This document shows, piece by piece, positions 50,301-55,907 of a stretch of DNA of 64,000 nucleotides. The stretch is taken from the NCBI GenBank assembly GCA_948146395.1, contig OX411545.1, positions 23,639,526 through 23,703,525 of the forward strand, written 5' to 3'. Origin of the DNA: Fragum whitleyi (Eukaryota > Mollusca > Bivalvia > Cardiida > Cardiidae). The position numbers and the translations under genes are program-made. How positions within the stretch are numbered: the stretch's first letter is position 1; each line of letters opens with the position of its first letter. The notes beneath the pieces are model-generated. The model saw only the letters and a program-made list of their open reading frames with translations. It was not told the DNA's origin and did not search any database.

Positions 50301-52413
50301 AATATCTCCAAGGATAAAGATAAAAAAATCTGGATATTTCCTGGTAATTTTCTAAGTCCAGCATCCGTATCTTTGACAAAAATCAATGGACCGGAACCAA
50401 ACTCGAACTTGATCTGTAACTCATTGATGCGGACTCACATACCAAAAATCAGCTCAATATCTCCAAGGGTTAAGATAAAAAGTCTGGAAAACTGAAATTT
50501 CCAGGTAATTTTCTAAGTCCAGCATCCGTATCTTCCACTAAAATCAATGGACCAGAATCAAACTCGAACTTGTTCTGTAACTCATTGATGCGGACTTACA
50601 TACCAAAAATCAGCTCAATATCTCCAAGGGTTAAGAAAAAAGGTCCGGAAAACTGAAATTTCCTGGTAATTTTCTAAGTCCAGCATCCGTATCTTCCACA
50701 AAAATCAATGGACCACAACCAAACTTGAACTTGTTCTGTAACTCATTGATGCGGACTCACATACCAAAAATCAGCTCAATATCTCCAAGGGTTAAGAAAA
50801 AAAGTCCGGAAAACTGAAATTTCCTGGTAATTTTCTAAGTCCAGAATCCGTATCTTCCACAAAAATCATTGGACCGGAATCAAATTCAAACTTGATCTGT
50901 AACTCATTGATGCAGACTCACATACCAAAAATCAGCTCAATATCTCCAAGGGTTAAGAAAAAAAGTCCGGAAAACTTAAATTTCCTGGTAATTTCTAAGT
51001 CCAGCATCCGTATCTTCCACAAAAATCAATGGACCGGAACCAAACTCGAACTTGATCTGTAACTCATTGATGCGGACTCACATACAAAAAATCAGCTCAA
51101 TATCTCTAAGGGTTAAGAAAAAAAGTCCGGAAAACTGAAATCCGGACTGACAGACGGACAGACTGACAGACGGACAGACGGACGGAGCGCAAACCTATGG
51201 TCCCCTTCGGCTTTCGCCGGTAGGGGACTAAAAAAAAAAAAAAAAATGATAACCAATGCAATTCAAACATACAATCTTTTTTAATGAATATCAATTCTGA
51301 ACTTTTTCCTCTCAATTGACAACATCTGCAAGGAGAATCATGGCATAGGCTTACTGACCAGTATATGTTGAGATTTTTTAAAGTCTAAATAAATATAATA
51401 ACATTTTTTTTTACTTCTTTCTAACTTCTGGCAGAAAGAAGATATAACTGTTTCAAAGGCTTGCTTCTGTGCAAGTCAATGGTTTTACACTGAACTGGGA
51501 AAAGTTTTGTCATCTACTGAGCCCATCTCCAAAAATGAAGAAAAAATGTTAAAAGCATTGGGATAAAAGAAACAAATTTTTTTTACAAGCAATTCCTTCT
51601 TTTCAACCAAAGTTTTCCTTTAGATAACCATTCTGGTGAATAAAACATTGGATTGTGTAGTAAAGGGTTAATAAATTGTAGTTTCAATATCATAGTTTTG
51701 CACGGTACAAAATCCATCCTCATAATGATGGAATCCAACTTTTTTGTGTGGAATCCAACTTTCTGAGGTTGGATTCCTGGAATCCTACTTTCAAACCCTA
51801 GTGAGAGCCCTGAAAATAAGATGATTATTATCATTAAAAATCTTTTTAACGAGTTATTATTAATCTTAAAAAACACATAAGGTCCCCAAAATATTTAAAT
51901 TGCATTGCCATAGAACTACCTATATAATATATATACCGAGTTGACGGGCCGAGTTGACGGGCCGAGTTATTCACAGGCCGAGTTGACTGTGAACCGGTTT
52001 TGATGTGTCAAATTATTATGCCTAAACTTAACAAAAAACAGTAACCACTTTTACATGTCAATTCATTACTAAATCTAGAGAAAATTGCATGTCACTACAA
52101 AATGTCAAATGCCTGTCCAACTTCCGGCAGGTTATCATCGGGGTAGAAAATGTCTGTCACACAAGAATAGATCTAAAAAGACAAGTCTTTAGCTTACATC
52201 AAACAAAAATACAACAATCAGATGATCATAAGTGACAGATCGTTTCTTACCTAGACCGGAAGGCACGAATGCTGATGCATATGGATTCTGGCCAGGAACG
52301 AATTCCGGTGCGTTTAGATTCCAGTTTTTTGTTTGCTGGCTGTTGGCTTGTTCATCACTTTCCTCGTTATCCCATGAATCGGGGGCACTGTCTTGATTCG
52401 ACTGAAAAGCCAT
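23950..52413 (-). CDS. GSPT1: Eukaryotic peptide chain release factor GTP-binding subunit eRF3, complete, 14 coding exons
   Basis: Coding exons in transcript order: 52251..52413, 44781..44885, 43323..43343, 40397..40561, 39292..39325, 38845..38922, 37913..38093, 36678..36832, 35271..35417, 33521..33695, 32076..32177, 26662..26733, 25370..25625, 23950..23993. All introns are GT-AG and the phases join to 1698 nt, i.e. 565 residues. eRF3 is the GTPase partner of eRF1 in cytoplasmic translation termination. Residues 32-52 hold two overlapping PAM2-like motifs (LNAPEFVPG and ASAFVPS) that in eRF3 bind the PABP MLLE domain. An acidic stretch follows (about 97-130). G1 is GHVDAGKS (149-156), G3 DAPGHK (226-231), G4 NKMD (288-291). 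Domains II and III show DMGTILIGK and GRFTLRDEG (544-552). The start is the ATG at 52413, giving [14 protein letters not shown]. Vertebrates have two paralogues, so the symbol is by orthology only. Confidence 0.96.
24101..24374 (-). mobile_element. tRNA-derived SINE, full-length copy
   Basis: On the minus strand it begins AGCCGACGTCATAGCGCAGT (A-box region TAGCGCAGTTGGTAGCGCG) followed by the B-box GGGTTCGATCC and GATGGCGGCAC. It has a ~180-bp unrelated body and ends in a tail of TCAA/ATCA repeats. It lies in the last eRF3 intron. Because the tRNA arms are imperfect it is not a functional tRNA gene. Confidence 0.8.
26483..26646. repeat. TTAAGGTAGTGGACC foldback element (near-perfect 160-bp palindrome)
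   Basis: GTAGTGGACCTGTAATAGTT through AACCGAGGTTTCCTAATGAA pairs with its own reverse complement ending GGGTCCACTACCTTAA. There is almost no loop. It sits 16 bp from eRF3 exon 12 (26662..26733), inside the intron on its donor side. Confidence 0.8.
26758..26992. mobile_element. Long-TIR MITE, uninterrupted copy
   Basis: The ends AGGGCCCGAGATTATAAAAC and its inverse GGTTTATAACCTTGGGCC enclose further inverted blocks (CTCAACTGAGAATTTTCTCA with GAGAAAATTTTAAATTGAGT). The centre is AAGATAATATTAATAAGTTG. It is the reference for the interrupted copies at 14225 and 43735 and the copy at 32223. Confidence 0.7.
26998..27205. repeat. GAGGTACAGATA-type MITE, diverged copy
   Basis: The centre TACTCATTGGAATCGTCTCT pairs with AAGACGATTCAGATGAGTA. 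The ends (GGGCTACAGCTTGAGGGGGT and ACCCCCCTTTTCTGTACTCC) have diverged. Confidence 0.55.
27731..27803 (-). repeat. tRNA-derived SINE, internally deleted
   Basis: The tail GATTGATTGAATGGAGTTTA is joined after about 50 bp directly to head-derived ACTGCGCTTTGACGGCGGCT; the middle is absent. Confidence 0.6.
28116..31865 (+). mobile_element. Pearl-like element B, 3.7 kb, mostly a 301-bp tandem array
   Basis: It starts AAACAAGAGGACCCTGAGGG and then AAATCGCTCACCTGA. It ends with a GACGGACAGACAGACAG microsatellite, the hairpin GAGCAC-ttc-GTGCTC and AGGTGAGCTAAAAA. Start and end match element A at 14286..15485. The 5' GCTCACCTGA is the inverse of the 3' TCAGGTGAGC, i.e. subterminal inverted repeats. 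It lies in the eRF3 intron between exons 11 and 12 and accounts for much of that intron's 5.3 kb. Short reading frames across the repeats are artefacts of its periodicity. Confidence 0.7.
28444..31754 (+). repeat. 301-bp tandem array, about 11 units
   Basis: The marker TTGTTGAC falls at 28745, 29046, 29347, 29648, 29949, 30250, 30551, 30852, 31153 and 31454, and the equivalent AAGTTGAC at 31755: ten steps of exactly 301 bp. Each unit has two related halves of ~150 bp, both with TTGTCATTAAGGC, CCTTTTCC and ATGGCAC. Diagnostic variants (GACTAAATTTGTGGCTT) recur 903 bp apart, suggesting a three-unit duplication. Confidence 0.85.
32223..32452. repeat. Long-TIR MITE, diverged copy
   Basis: It resembles 26758..26992: GGGCCTGATTTTGTAATTTT at the left, AAGATAAGATTAACAAATTG in the centre and GTTTTATAATCTTGGGTCC at the right. 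Confidence 0.55.
32512..32706. repeat. TTAA-CCCTTGTCAT-type MITE, diverged copy
   Basis: Left end TTAACCCTTATCAAGCTGAA, right end CTTGAAGGGTTAA. Only the ends and part of the body are recognisable. Confidence 0.45.
32770..33000 (-). mobile_element. tRNA-derived SINE
   Basis: The minus-strand head has TAGCGCAGTTGCTAGTGCG and a GTTCGATCC B-box. The body CCTCCAGCTGCTATCTC and the tail TTGATTGATT (plus strand) match 24101..24374, with a short internal deletion. Confidence 0.7.
33047..33280 (-). repeat. tRNA-derived SINE, head degraded
   Basis: GGGGTTTTACGCTGCTTTCA, GATTCCTGGTATTTCTTACA and TAATCATCAACCCATTGGTT match the SINE body. The tRNA-like head is replaced by diverged sequence. Confidence 0.6.
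33769..33997 (+). mobile_element. piggyBac-type MITE, copy 3
   Basis: CCCTTTCCTGTTTTACAG to AACAGCAAAGGGTTAA, with the AAGAAGAAATTGCTT central hairpin. It lies in eRF3 intron 9, about 75 bp upstream (in transcript sense) of exon 10. Confidence 0.7.
34452..35222. mobile_element. TTAA-CCCTTGTCAT MITE interrupted by a ~520-bp insert
   Basis: The left part ends at TAGGAGCTA (34502). Homology to 13787..14033 resumes at TATAAACAAAG (about 35026) and ends near TTCAGCATGGCAAGGGG. The insert, 34503..35024, has no recognised family. A TA at both edges would be compatible with a TA target duplication. Confidence 0.5.
36005..36310. repeat. MITE-like repeat, copy 2 (inverted relative to 345..740)
   Basis: It carries GATATTGAATGAGTGGTCAT, CGGTATTTTATGAGCACAAA and TTTGATATTCTATTTATAAT, in the order inverse to the first copy. 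The arms AATACCGAAATTATTAAACG and GTTTAATAAATTCGGTATTT pair. Confidence 0.6.
36487..36553 (-). repeat. tRNA-derived SINE, head-only fragment
   Basis: Only the tRNA-like part is present (plus strand: TTGAACCAAGGACCTCTCGA ... CTATGACGGCGGTT). Confidence 0.5.
37099..37369 (-). mobile_element. tRNA-derived SINE
   Basis: The full-length outline is present (ATTGATTGAATGGAGTTTAA at the tail, GATTGAACCTGGGACCTCTA at the B-box side). The promoter-proximal head is mutated (ACTTACTAAAAACTGCAAAA). Confidence 0.65.
37518..37588. repeat. Short perfect hairpin in eRF3 intron 7
   Basis: AACAGTTGTAACTGCCTATA pairs with TATAGGCAGTTACAACTGTT over a loop of a few bases, flanked by CTCAGCGCG and GCGTTGAG. Confidence 0.8.
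37712..37867 (-). repeat. GCCCCC-hairpin short element (inverted)
   Basis: Minus-strand copy of 5270..5442, with the terminal hairpin ATGCCCCCGTATCG / GATTGGGGGCAT and the opening GTGTTTGTGAAACAC. It lies 45 bp from eRF3 exon 7 on its donor side. Confidence 0.65.
38170..38355. repeat. GAGGTACAGATA-type MITE, diverged copy
   Basis: GGATAAAAAGGGGTAATGCA at one end, CCCCTCTTATCTTTAGCTC at the other, with GGGTACTCAGTTGCATCATT in the centre. Confidence 0.45.
39393..39558. repeat. TTAAGGTAGTGGACC foldback element (near-perfect palindrome)
   Basis: Arms of ~78 bp: AACCGAGGTTTCCTAATGAA pairs with TTCATTAGGAAACCTCGGTT-type sequence. Both ends read TTAAGGTAGTGGACC, so the whole element folds into one hairpin. 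It lies in eRF3 intron 4. Confidence 0.8.
40260..40336. repeat. Short perfect hairpin in eRF3 intron 4
   Basis: AACAGTTGTAACTCCCTATA pairs with TATAGGGAGTTACAACTGTT around TGTT. It starts about 60 bp downstream (transcript sense) of exon 4. Confidence 0.8.
40665..41019. repeat. hAT-like MITE, diverged copy
   Basis: GGGGATGTGGAAATACGC at the left, AGAAAATGCTGG / CCAGCATTTTCT hairpin in the centre, and CCCCTGCATT at the right. Confidence 0.55.
41315..41634. repeat. hAT-like MITE, diverged copy
   Basis: CAGGGGTATGGAATTACCAT at the left, the AGAAAATGCTGG centre with a damaged second arm, and TCTAAATCCCTG at the right. Confidence 0.55.
41893..42167 (-). mobile_element. tRNA-derived SINE with 13-bp target duplication
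   Basis: TTGTCATACTGGA occurs immediately on both sides (41880..41892 and 42168..42180). A long target duplication is the hallmark of LINE-assisted retrotransposition. Head and body match 24101..24374. Confidence 0.8.
42188..42352. repeat. TTAAGGTAGTGGACC foldback element
   Basis: TTAAGGCAGTGGACCC to GTCCCACTACCTTAA, with the central GAGGTTTCCTAATGAAAATC and its complement. It begins eight bases after the SINE's right target repeat. Confidence 0.75.
42426..42781. mobile_element. hAT-like MITE with 5-bp target duplication
   Basis: CAGGGGTGTGGAATTCCCAT and CATATTTCCACACCCCTG are terminal inverted repeats, flanked by CATTG on both sides (42421..42425 and 42782..42786). The central hairpin is AGAAAATGCTGGATACCAGC. 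Confidence 0.7.
42852..43186 (+). repeat. GCCCCC-hairpin element with GGAC/GACA microsatellite
   Basis: AACAAGATGTGTTTGTGAAA, ACGACTGCCCCCGGAATGGC, then TGACCTTGAC repeats, a ~60-bp (GGAC/GACA)n tract at 43075..43138 and the hairpin ATGCCCCCGATCTCTCGATA with CGGGGGCAT. It is the longest and best-preserved copy. Confidence 0.7.
43396..43700. mobile_element. CCCTTGTCAT-type MITE carrying a nested short hairpin
   Basis: The outer parts (TTGCCTTGCTGAACCAAGAA ... TTCAGCATGGCAAG) match 13787..14033. A copy of the AACAGTTGTAACTGCC hairpin family (about 43462..43526) interrupts it. Confidence 0.55.
43876..44330 (+). mobile_element. piggyBac-type MITE, copy 4, itself interrupted
   Basis: It starts TTAACCCTTTCCTGTTTTAC (43876) and ends AACAGCAAAGGGTTAA (44330). 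Its sequence is broken at TTAA (43941) and resumes at TTAAAGTAGAATTAATTTTG. Confidence 0.75.
43941..44169 (-). mobile_element. piggyBac-type MITE, copy 5, inserted inverted into copy 4
   Basis: TTAACCCTTTGCTGTTTAAT ... AACAGGAAAGGGTTAA lies within copy 4 with TTAA at both edges. This is a precise self-insertion of the family at its own target motif. Confidence 0.8.
44519..44760 (-). repeat. tRNA-derived SINE, strongly diverged
   Basis: (TTGA)n tail at 44519..44541, then ATCGCATTGGTTGGAGCACT and TAGGATTATCAACCCATTGA. The tRNA-like head is hardly recognisable. Confidence 0.5.
45573..45647. repeat. Short hairpin in eRF3 intron 1
   Basis: ATGGCTCAGCATGAAACAGT and TGTAACTGCC pair with GGCAGTTACATCTGTTTCAC and TGAGCCAT. 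Confidence 0.75.
45905..47160. mobile_element. TIR element with tandem CAACTCGGCC ends, copy 1
   Basis: The left end CAGTCAACTCTGCCCATTGA, AACTCGGCCTGATCAACTC and GGCCCCAATA corresponds to the inverse of the right end (TATTGGGGCCAAGTTGG, CAGAGTTG, GGCCAAGTTGG). The terminal pattern matches the inverse of the right end of 49009..51988. No coding region is seen; it contains the element at 46200..46973. Confidence 0.55.
46200..46973. mobile_element. Short TIR element, CGGCTCCGTTCTATA ends
   Basis: ACATATCATCGGCTCCGTTC and the inverse GAACGGAGCCGACGATATGT form ~29-bp terminal inverted repeats with few mismatches. The 0.77-kb interior has no recognisable gene. It is nested in 45905..47160. Confidence 0.7.
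47304..47574 (+). repeat. GCCCCC-hairpin element
   Basis: AACAAGATGTGTTTGTGAAA ... TGACCTTGACCTTGTCACA repeats, a GACAGACGGACAGACAGACA tract, then ATATGCCACCGATCTCTCG and a hairpin end GGGGCATAAAAA. Confidence 0.65.
47575..49008. other. eRF3 intron 1, plain sequence
   Basis: About 1.4 kb of AT-rich intron without a recognised repeat, reading frame or RNA gene. Confidence 0.5.
49365..51812. mobile_element. hAT-like TIR element, 6-bp target duplication, nested
   Basis: The termini CAGGGCTCT and AGAGCCCTG are inverted repeats flanked by AAAATA on both sides (49359..49364 and 51813..51818). Its left subterminus has GACGACA/TGTCGTC palindromes. No transposase reading frame is evident. It encloses 50188..51231. 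Confidence 0.6.
50188..51231 (+). mobile_element. Pearl-like element with 161-bp core repeats
   Basis: It starts AGTCCCCTACCGG and ends with the inverse CCGGTAGGGGACT. TAACTCATTGATGC recurs at 50417, 50578, 50739, 50900 and 51060 (period 161, 161, 161, 160). The array is followed by a GACAGACGGACAGAC microsatellite and a CTTCGGCTTTCGCCGG hairpin. The order left flank, ~160-bp core repeats, tetranucleotide microsatellite, right flank is the described architecture of bivalve pearl elements. Confidence 0.75.
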
Positions 52414-52487
52414 TATTGTTTTTTTCACGATTTATTCAAAAGAAATAAATATTGTGCAACAGAGACGACAGCATGTGGACTTTCATA

Positions 52488-52495
52488 TGACGTCA
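52488..52495. promoter_or_regulatory. CRE-type palindrome in the eRF3 promoter region
   Basis: A perfect TGACGTCA lies 75 bp upstream of the eRF3 start codon. This is the consensus binding site of CREB/ATF bZIP factors. Function is inferred from position only; the transcription start is not known and the site could lie in the 5' untranslated region. Confidence 0.45.
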
Positions 52496-52659
52496 CTACT
52501 TCACATGTTTTCAAGAATCAAAGAAACGAGATTTGATTAAACGAATTATTTTTTTAACTTATTATGTTTGGGTATTTATCTATAATAAAAATACCCCTTT
52601 CGCTCGTTTTCCAGAAAAGGTATAACCAGTTTTTCGCTTTTTTGCTTCAAAGTAGAAAA

Positions 52660-53290
52660 AAATTAGCGTAGTCCTATCAAAACTTGGCTAAATGGCCCAA
52701 ATTAATTAACGGCCCGAAGTCAAAACGACCTAAGGTCTAGTCTCGTAATTTGGTTACTTTGGGAGTAAATGATAAGATAAAGATCCTCAATTTAAAATGG
52801 TTAAAAAGCAAATATCGCGTTATTTTACCAAATATCGCGACATTCATGATTTTTTTGAAATATATAAATCGATATATTACGATAGTTCTTTTTTAATAGC
52901 CATCTAGGATCTTCAAAGTCAAGGCCTATACAACAAGAACTTGAGTCAAGAGAATTGATAAAAAAGATAGAAGAAAATGATACAATTCAGACTAAAATAG
53001 TAGCTGCTTATACCACGGACCCTATTTATAATTATACATATATCGAGACGCCCTATTGAGACACTCTGCTTATACGGGAGCAAGTCAAAACGAATTTCGT
53101 CAAAACGGCCCAAAGTCAAAACGGCCCGCAATTCGGTCAAAACGACCCGTAATTTGGTCAAAACGGCCAATAGACTGGTCCTATTATCGACTCATGTATG
53201 AAGCCTTTTATGATAGTATACAGTGGGAACAGTCTAAACGGCCCAAAGCTGATTTTTCATTCAGTCAAAACGACCCAAATAAAATTTACC
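52660..53290. repeat. Cluster of GTCAAAACGGCCC repeats
   Basis: AAACG(A/G)CC units preceded by GTC or GGTC occur at about 52724, 53089, 53106, 53137, 53155, 53236 and 53264, interspersed with GCCCGAAGTC and AATTTGGT. They are all in one orientation. They resemble tandem subterminal repeats of a DNA transposon end, comparable in style to the CAACTCGGCC ends, but no partner end was found. Confidence 0.5.
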
Positions 53291-53299
53291 CAAATATTA

Positions 53300-54924
53300 T
53301 CTCTTTGAAAATAAAAACTAATTTAATTAAGACCTCATCATTTAATTCAAAGCCTCGTTAAAGAATTGTTGTGTCTGTAGAAGTTTTCGTCAAATATTTT
53401 CTTTTTTTTTTCTTTTTTTTTTGTGATTTCTTTTTACATTCTCTTGATAATTCATTCTTAAAGAATGGTGTTTCTTGGATAACTACGATTTTATTTAACT
53501 TTTATAATTTCCAAGCAAAATAAGAATAATTGTATTTAAGTAGTGTTTTACTACAATTTATTACATCTTTTTACTTAATTAAACTAGTAAGTGTTTGTTA
53601 TGCACAGATTCAAGGCACCTGTGGTTTAGACGTTGACCCATCAAAATGTCTAAAGACAATGGAAAATTATATACGCTCATTATTTTTCATGTGAATACAA
53701 AACTCTTCCTCGCAAAGCTGATAGGTTCAGTTTCATACAACAACGGAGCAAATCTTTTGCAGGCAATTTATCTAATGCATTTCTCTTTTGACTATTAAAA
53801 GTACACATGAAATCCTTATTACTGAAAAGCATTATTAAAATGTTTTTATATAACTAATGCTCTTTTAATCTACAGGCGTAACATAAGGGCTTTGGCATGG
53901 TGTTTTAGTACTTGAATAAGCCACGCAGTCGCCTTAATATTAATGTAGCTACAAAAAGAATATGGATTCCTTTGTTCTTTTTATCTTCATTGTTTTAATA
54001 TTTCTTAAAACTGTTCGTAAACTCTTTAAAGGGACCAATTATTAAGAGGCAGTCACTAGGTATTTTGAAAGTTAAGTAACATTCTAATGAGGACGGGAGG
54101 TATTTGCCTAAGCACCTCCTTCCCTTTCTCAATTTTACAAGAAACGTTATTTTAGTAAAATTAAAAGTACTGTGAAAATTTTTTAATCAATTGAATATTT
54201 TGATAAGTCAGTAACATTCTGATGAGGGCGAAGGTATTTGATTTAGTACCTCCTTCCTCTATCTTAATTTTACAAGAAATATTATTTTAGTGAAATAAAA
54301 AGCATTGAGCAAGATTTTAACCAATGAACAGTCTCTTATAATCTAATCAAGAATGACCATGTTCTTTTTGATTAAGATAGGTATTTTAGCTATTGAAATG
54401 TGTATTTTGTGTTCATGAATGAGACGCAAATAAACTAATAAATATTATTTCTGCTAATCAAGCAAGAAAAAGTAATTATGGAGTGATTGAAATCGTCTCT
54501 AAAAATCACCGGTTTTCTACTAAAACCTCGCAACTCATCTTTATTTGGGATGTACTTACGAAGTTTCGGAAGTGAATTAAAGGAAATAAAATAAGCTTTA
54601 CTGCTGTTGTATCTTTTTTTTTAAAGTAGAAATGTCTTGTGCAAATAAAATGTTTTTCTGCCAAGCATTATCCATGCCGTTTAAAAATAAACGCGTAACA
54701 ACCCAGTCCGGCGGTCAGAATGCAAAGTTCTCGAAAATTTAGGCAAATATTACCCTGCTTTGCCTGTGTACTCAAAATTTCTAGAATTTGCAAGCGAAAA
54801 TGCAAGAGACTAACAAGGCAAGTCTAACCACGCCCTATTTAAAAGAGAACAAGGTCCATCTGTAGCACTTTCTTTTTTAAAATGTTTTACAGTATCTGAT
54901 TCGGGTCTATTCGCCTCCGAATAT
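53300..54924. other. Intergenic flank between eRF3 and the LTR element
   Basis: This AT-rich sequence has no recognised gene. It includes a poly-T tract (about 53398..53422) and a two-copy tandem repeat at 54065..54335. Confidence 0.5.
54065..54335. repeat. Two-copy tandem repeat, 135-bp period
   Basis: TAACATTCTAATGAGG (54077) recurs as TAACATTCTGATGAGG (54212), each followed by GGTATTTG, CACCTCCTTCC or GTACCTCCTTCC, AATTTTACAAGAAA and TTATTTTAGT. Confidence 0.7.
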
Positions 54925-55352
54925 TGTTACGTGCCAATGTAACAAGAACAAAGAAGCCAGCAACAAACTTTACAATTAACAATATTTATTGACAATAATA
55001 ACATAATTATTGACAATATGAAATTAATTCAAAGACAAATTACAATACCTTGAATGTTTAATCCTAAAGTTTTTAATTTTAGACCCAATTTAATTAAGTT
55101 CCTGGTCCACAAATAATAAGTCCAAACACGCTTTCAAACACACTTTTAAGATAACAAGAAATCCCCTTTTAGTTTAACACAGTACTACTAAATGAAACCA
55201 TTAGTCTAAATCAAGTGAACCAAGAATGCTGTAGGAACCCCTTTATATAATACTGTAGAACAATCTGGAATAGCATAGAACATAAGAATACTCTAGAGTC
55301 TGAATCACTTTCCAAAAGGCCTTTCTAGAAAGATCTAAAATCTTCTACATAT
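54925..55352 (-). repeat. 3' LTR, downstream part (R-U5 side)
   Basis: In plus orientation it begins TGTTACGTGCC, i.e. the LTR ends ...GGCACGTAACA on the minus strand, inverse to its start TGTTATATAC. It contains a minus-strand TATA-like TTATATAAAG (55241..55250) and, 250 bp downstream, AATAAA (54985..54990). Together with 59729..59834 it gives an LTR of about 530 bp. Confidence 0.75.
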
Positions 55353-55367
55353 CGTCCCCTTGGTGCA

Positions 55368-55740
55368 AAAAGGTACCAACTAACCTTTTGGGCAAAAATG
55401 ACTTTTTTGCACTGACAAATGTATTTTTATGGTATCTTTCATGTGTAGAAATTTCTAAGCTGTATGTCTTCAAATACCAACAATATAGGGTAATGTCAAA
55501 AGGTACCAGGAAGAAATCAGGGTTTTTTAACTTGTAATAAGGTACCATATGACATGCAGTGTGTGCAATAAGGTACCATTTGAAATGAATGTACCTTTTT
55601 GCACTAAGCAATTTTCTATAATATAATTTTTCTCCGTCAAAAAGGTACCATTTGTCAATTGGTACCTTTTTGCTATGATAATTTCAGACAATGGTACAAA
55701 TTCATTATTGAAATTACTCAAATGGTACCTTTTAGCACTG
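55368..55740. repeat. Left subterminal repeats with AAGGTACC motifs
   Basis: GGTACC occurs at about 55372, 55502, 55532, 55573, 55645, 55660 and 55725, mostly as TGCAAAAAGGTACCA or its inverse, as expected of transposase binding sites. GGTACC is itself palindromic. The matching right-hand set is at 59396..59710. Confidence 0.8.
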
Positions 55741-55907
55741 TCATGAATACACAAACCATATGCTGATAAGCCAAATTCCTATCTTTATAATTAGTTGATA
55801 GGTGAGAAGTTATATTGTCTTCGCCCATTCACTTTTAGATTAGCTATTTAACTTACATGAATTGTTGATTTGTATGAAAGGAGGATTTTAGTGGGGAAAA
55901 AAGAAAT

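Larger units (their letters stand above)
49009..51988. mobile_element. TIR element with tandem CAACTCGGCC ends, copy 2 (host of two nested elements)
   Basis: The left end has five AACTCGGCC units (GTCAACTCGGCCTGTTAAAA onward) and the right end has four in inverse orientation (GGCCGAGTTGACGGGCCGAG). Inside the repeats are similar A/T blocks (TGTATATAACTTATATAG and CTATATAATATATATACCG). Without nested material the element is only ~0.5 kb. Confidence 0.65.

Noticed and set aside
52414..52428. Upstream GTG extension of the eRF3 reading frame
   Set aside because: The ATG at 52413 gives the expected N-terminus, and a non-ATG start five codons earlier has no support.
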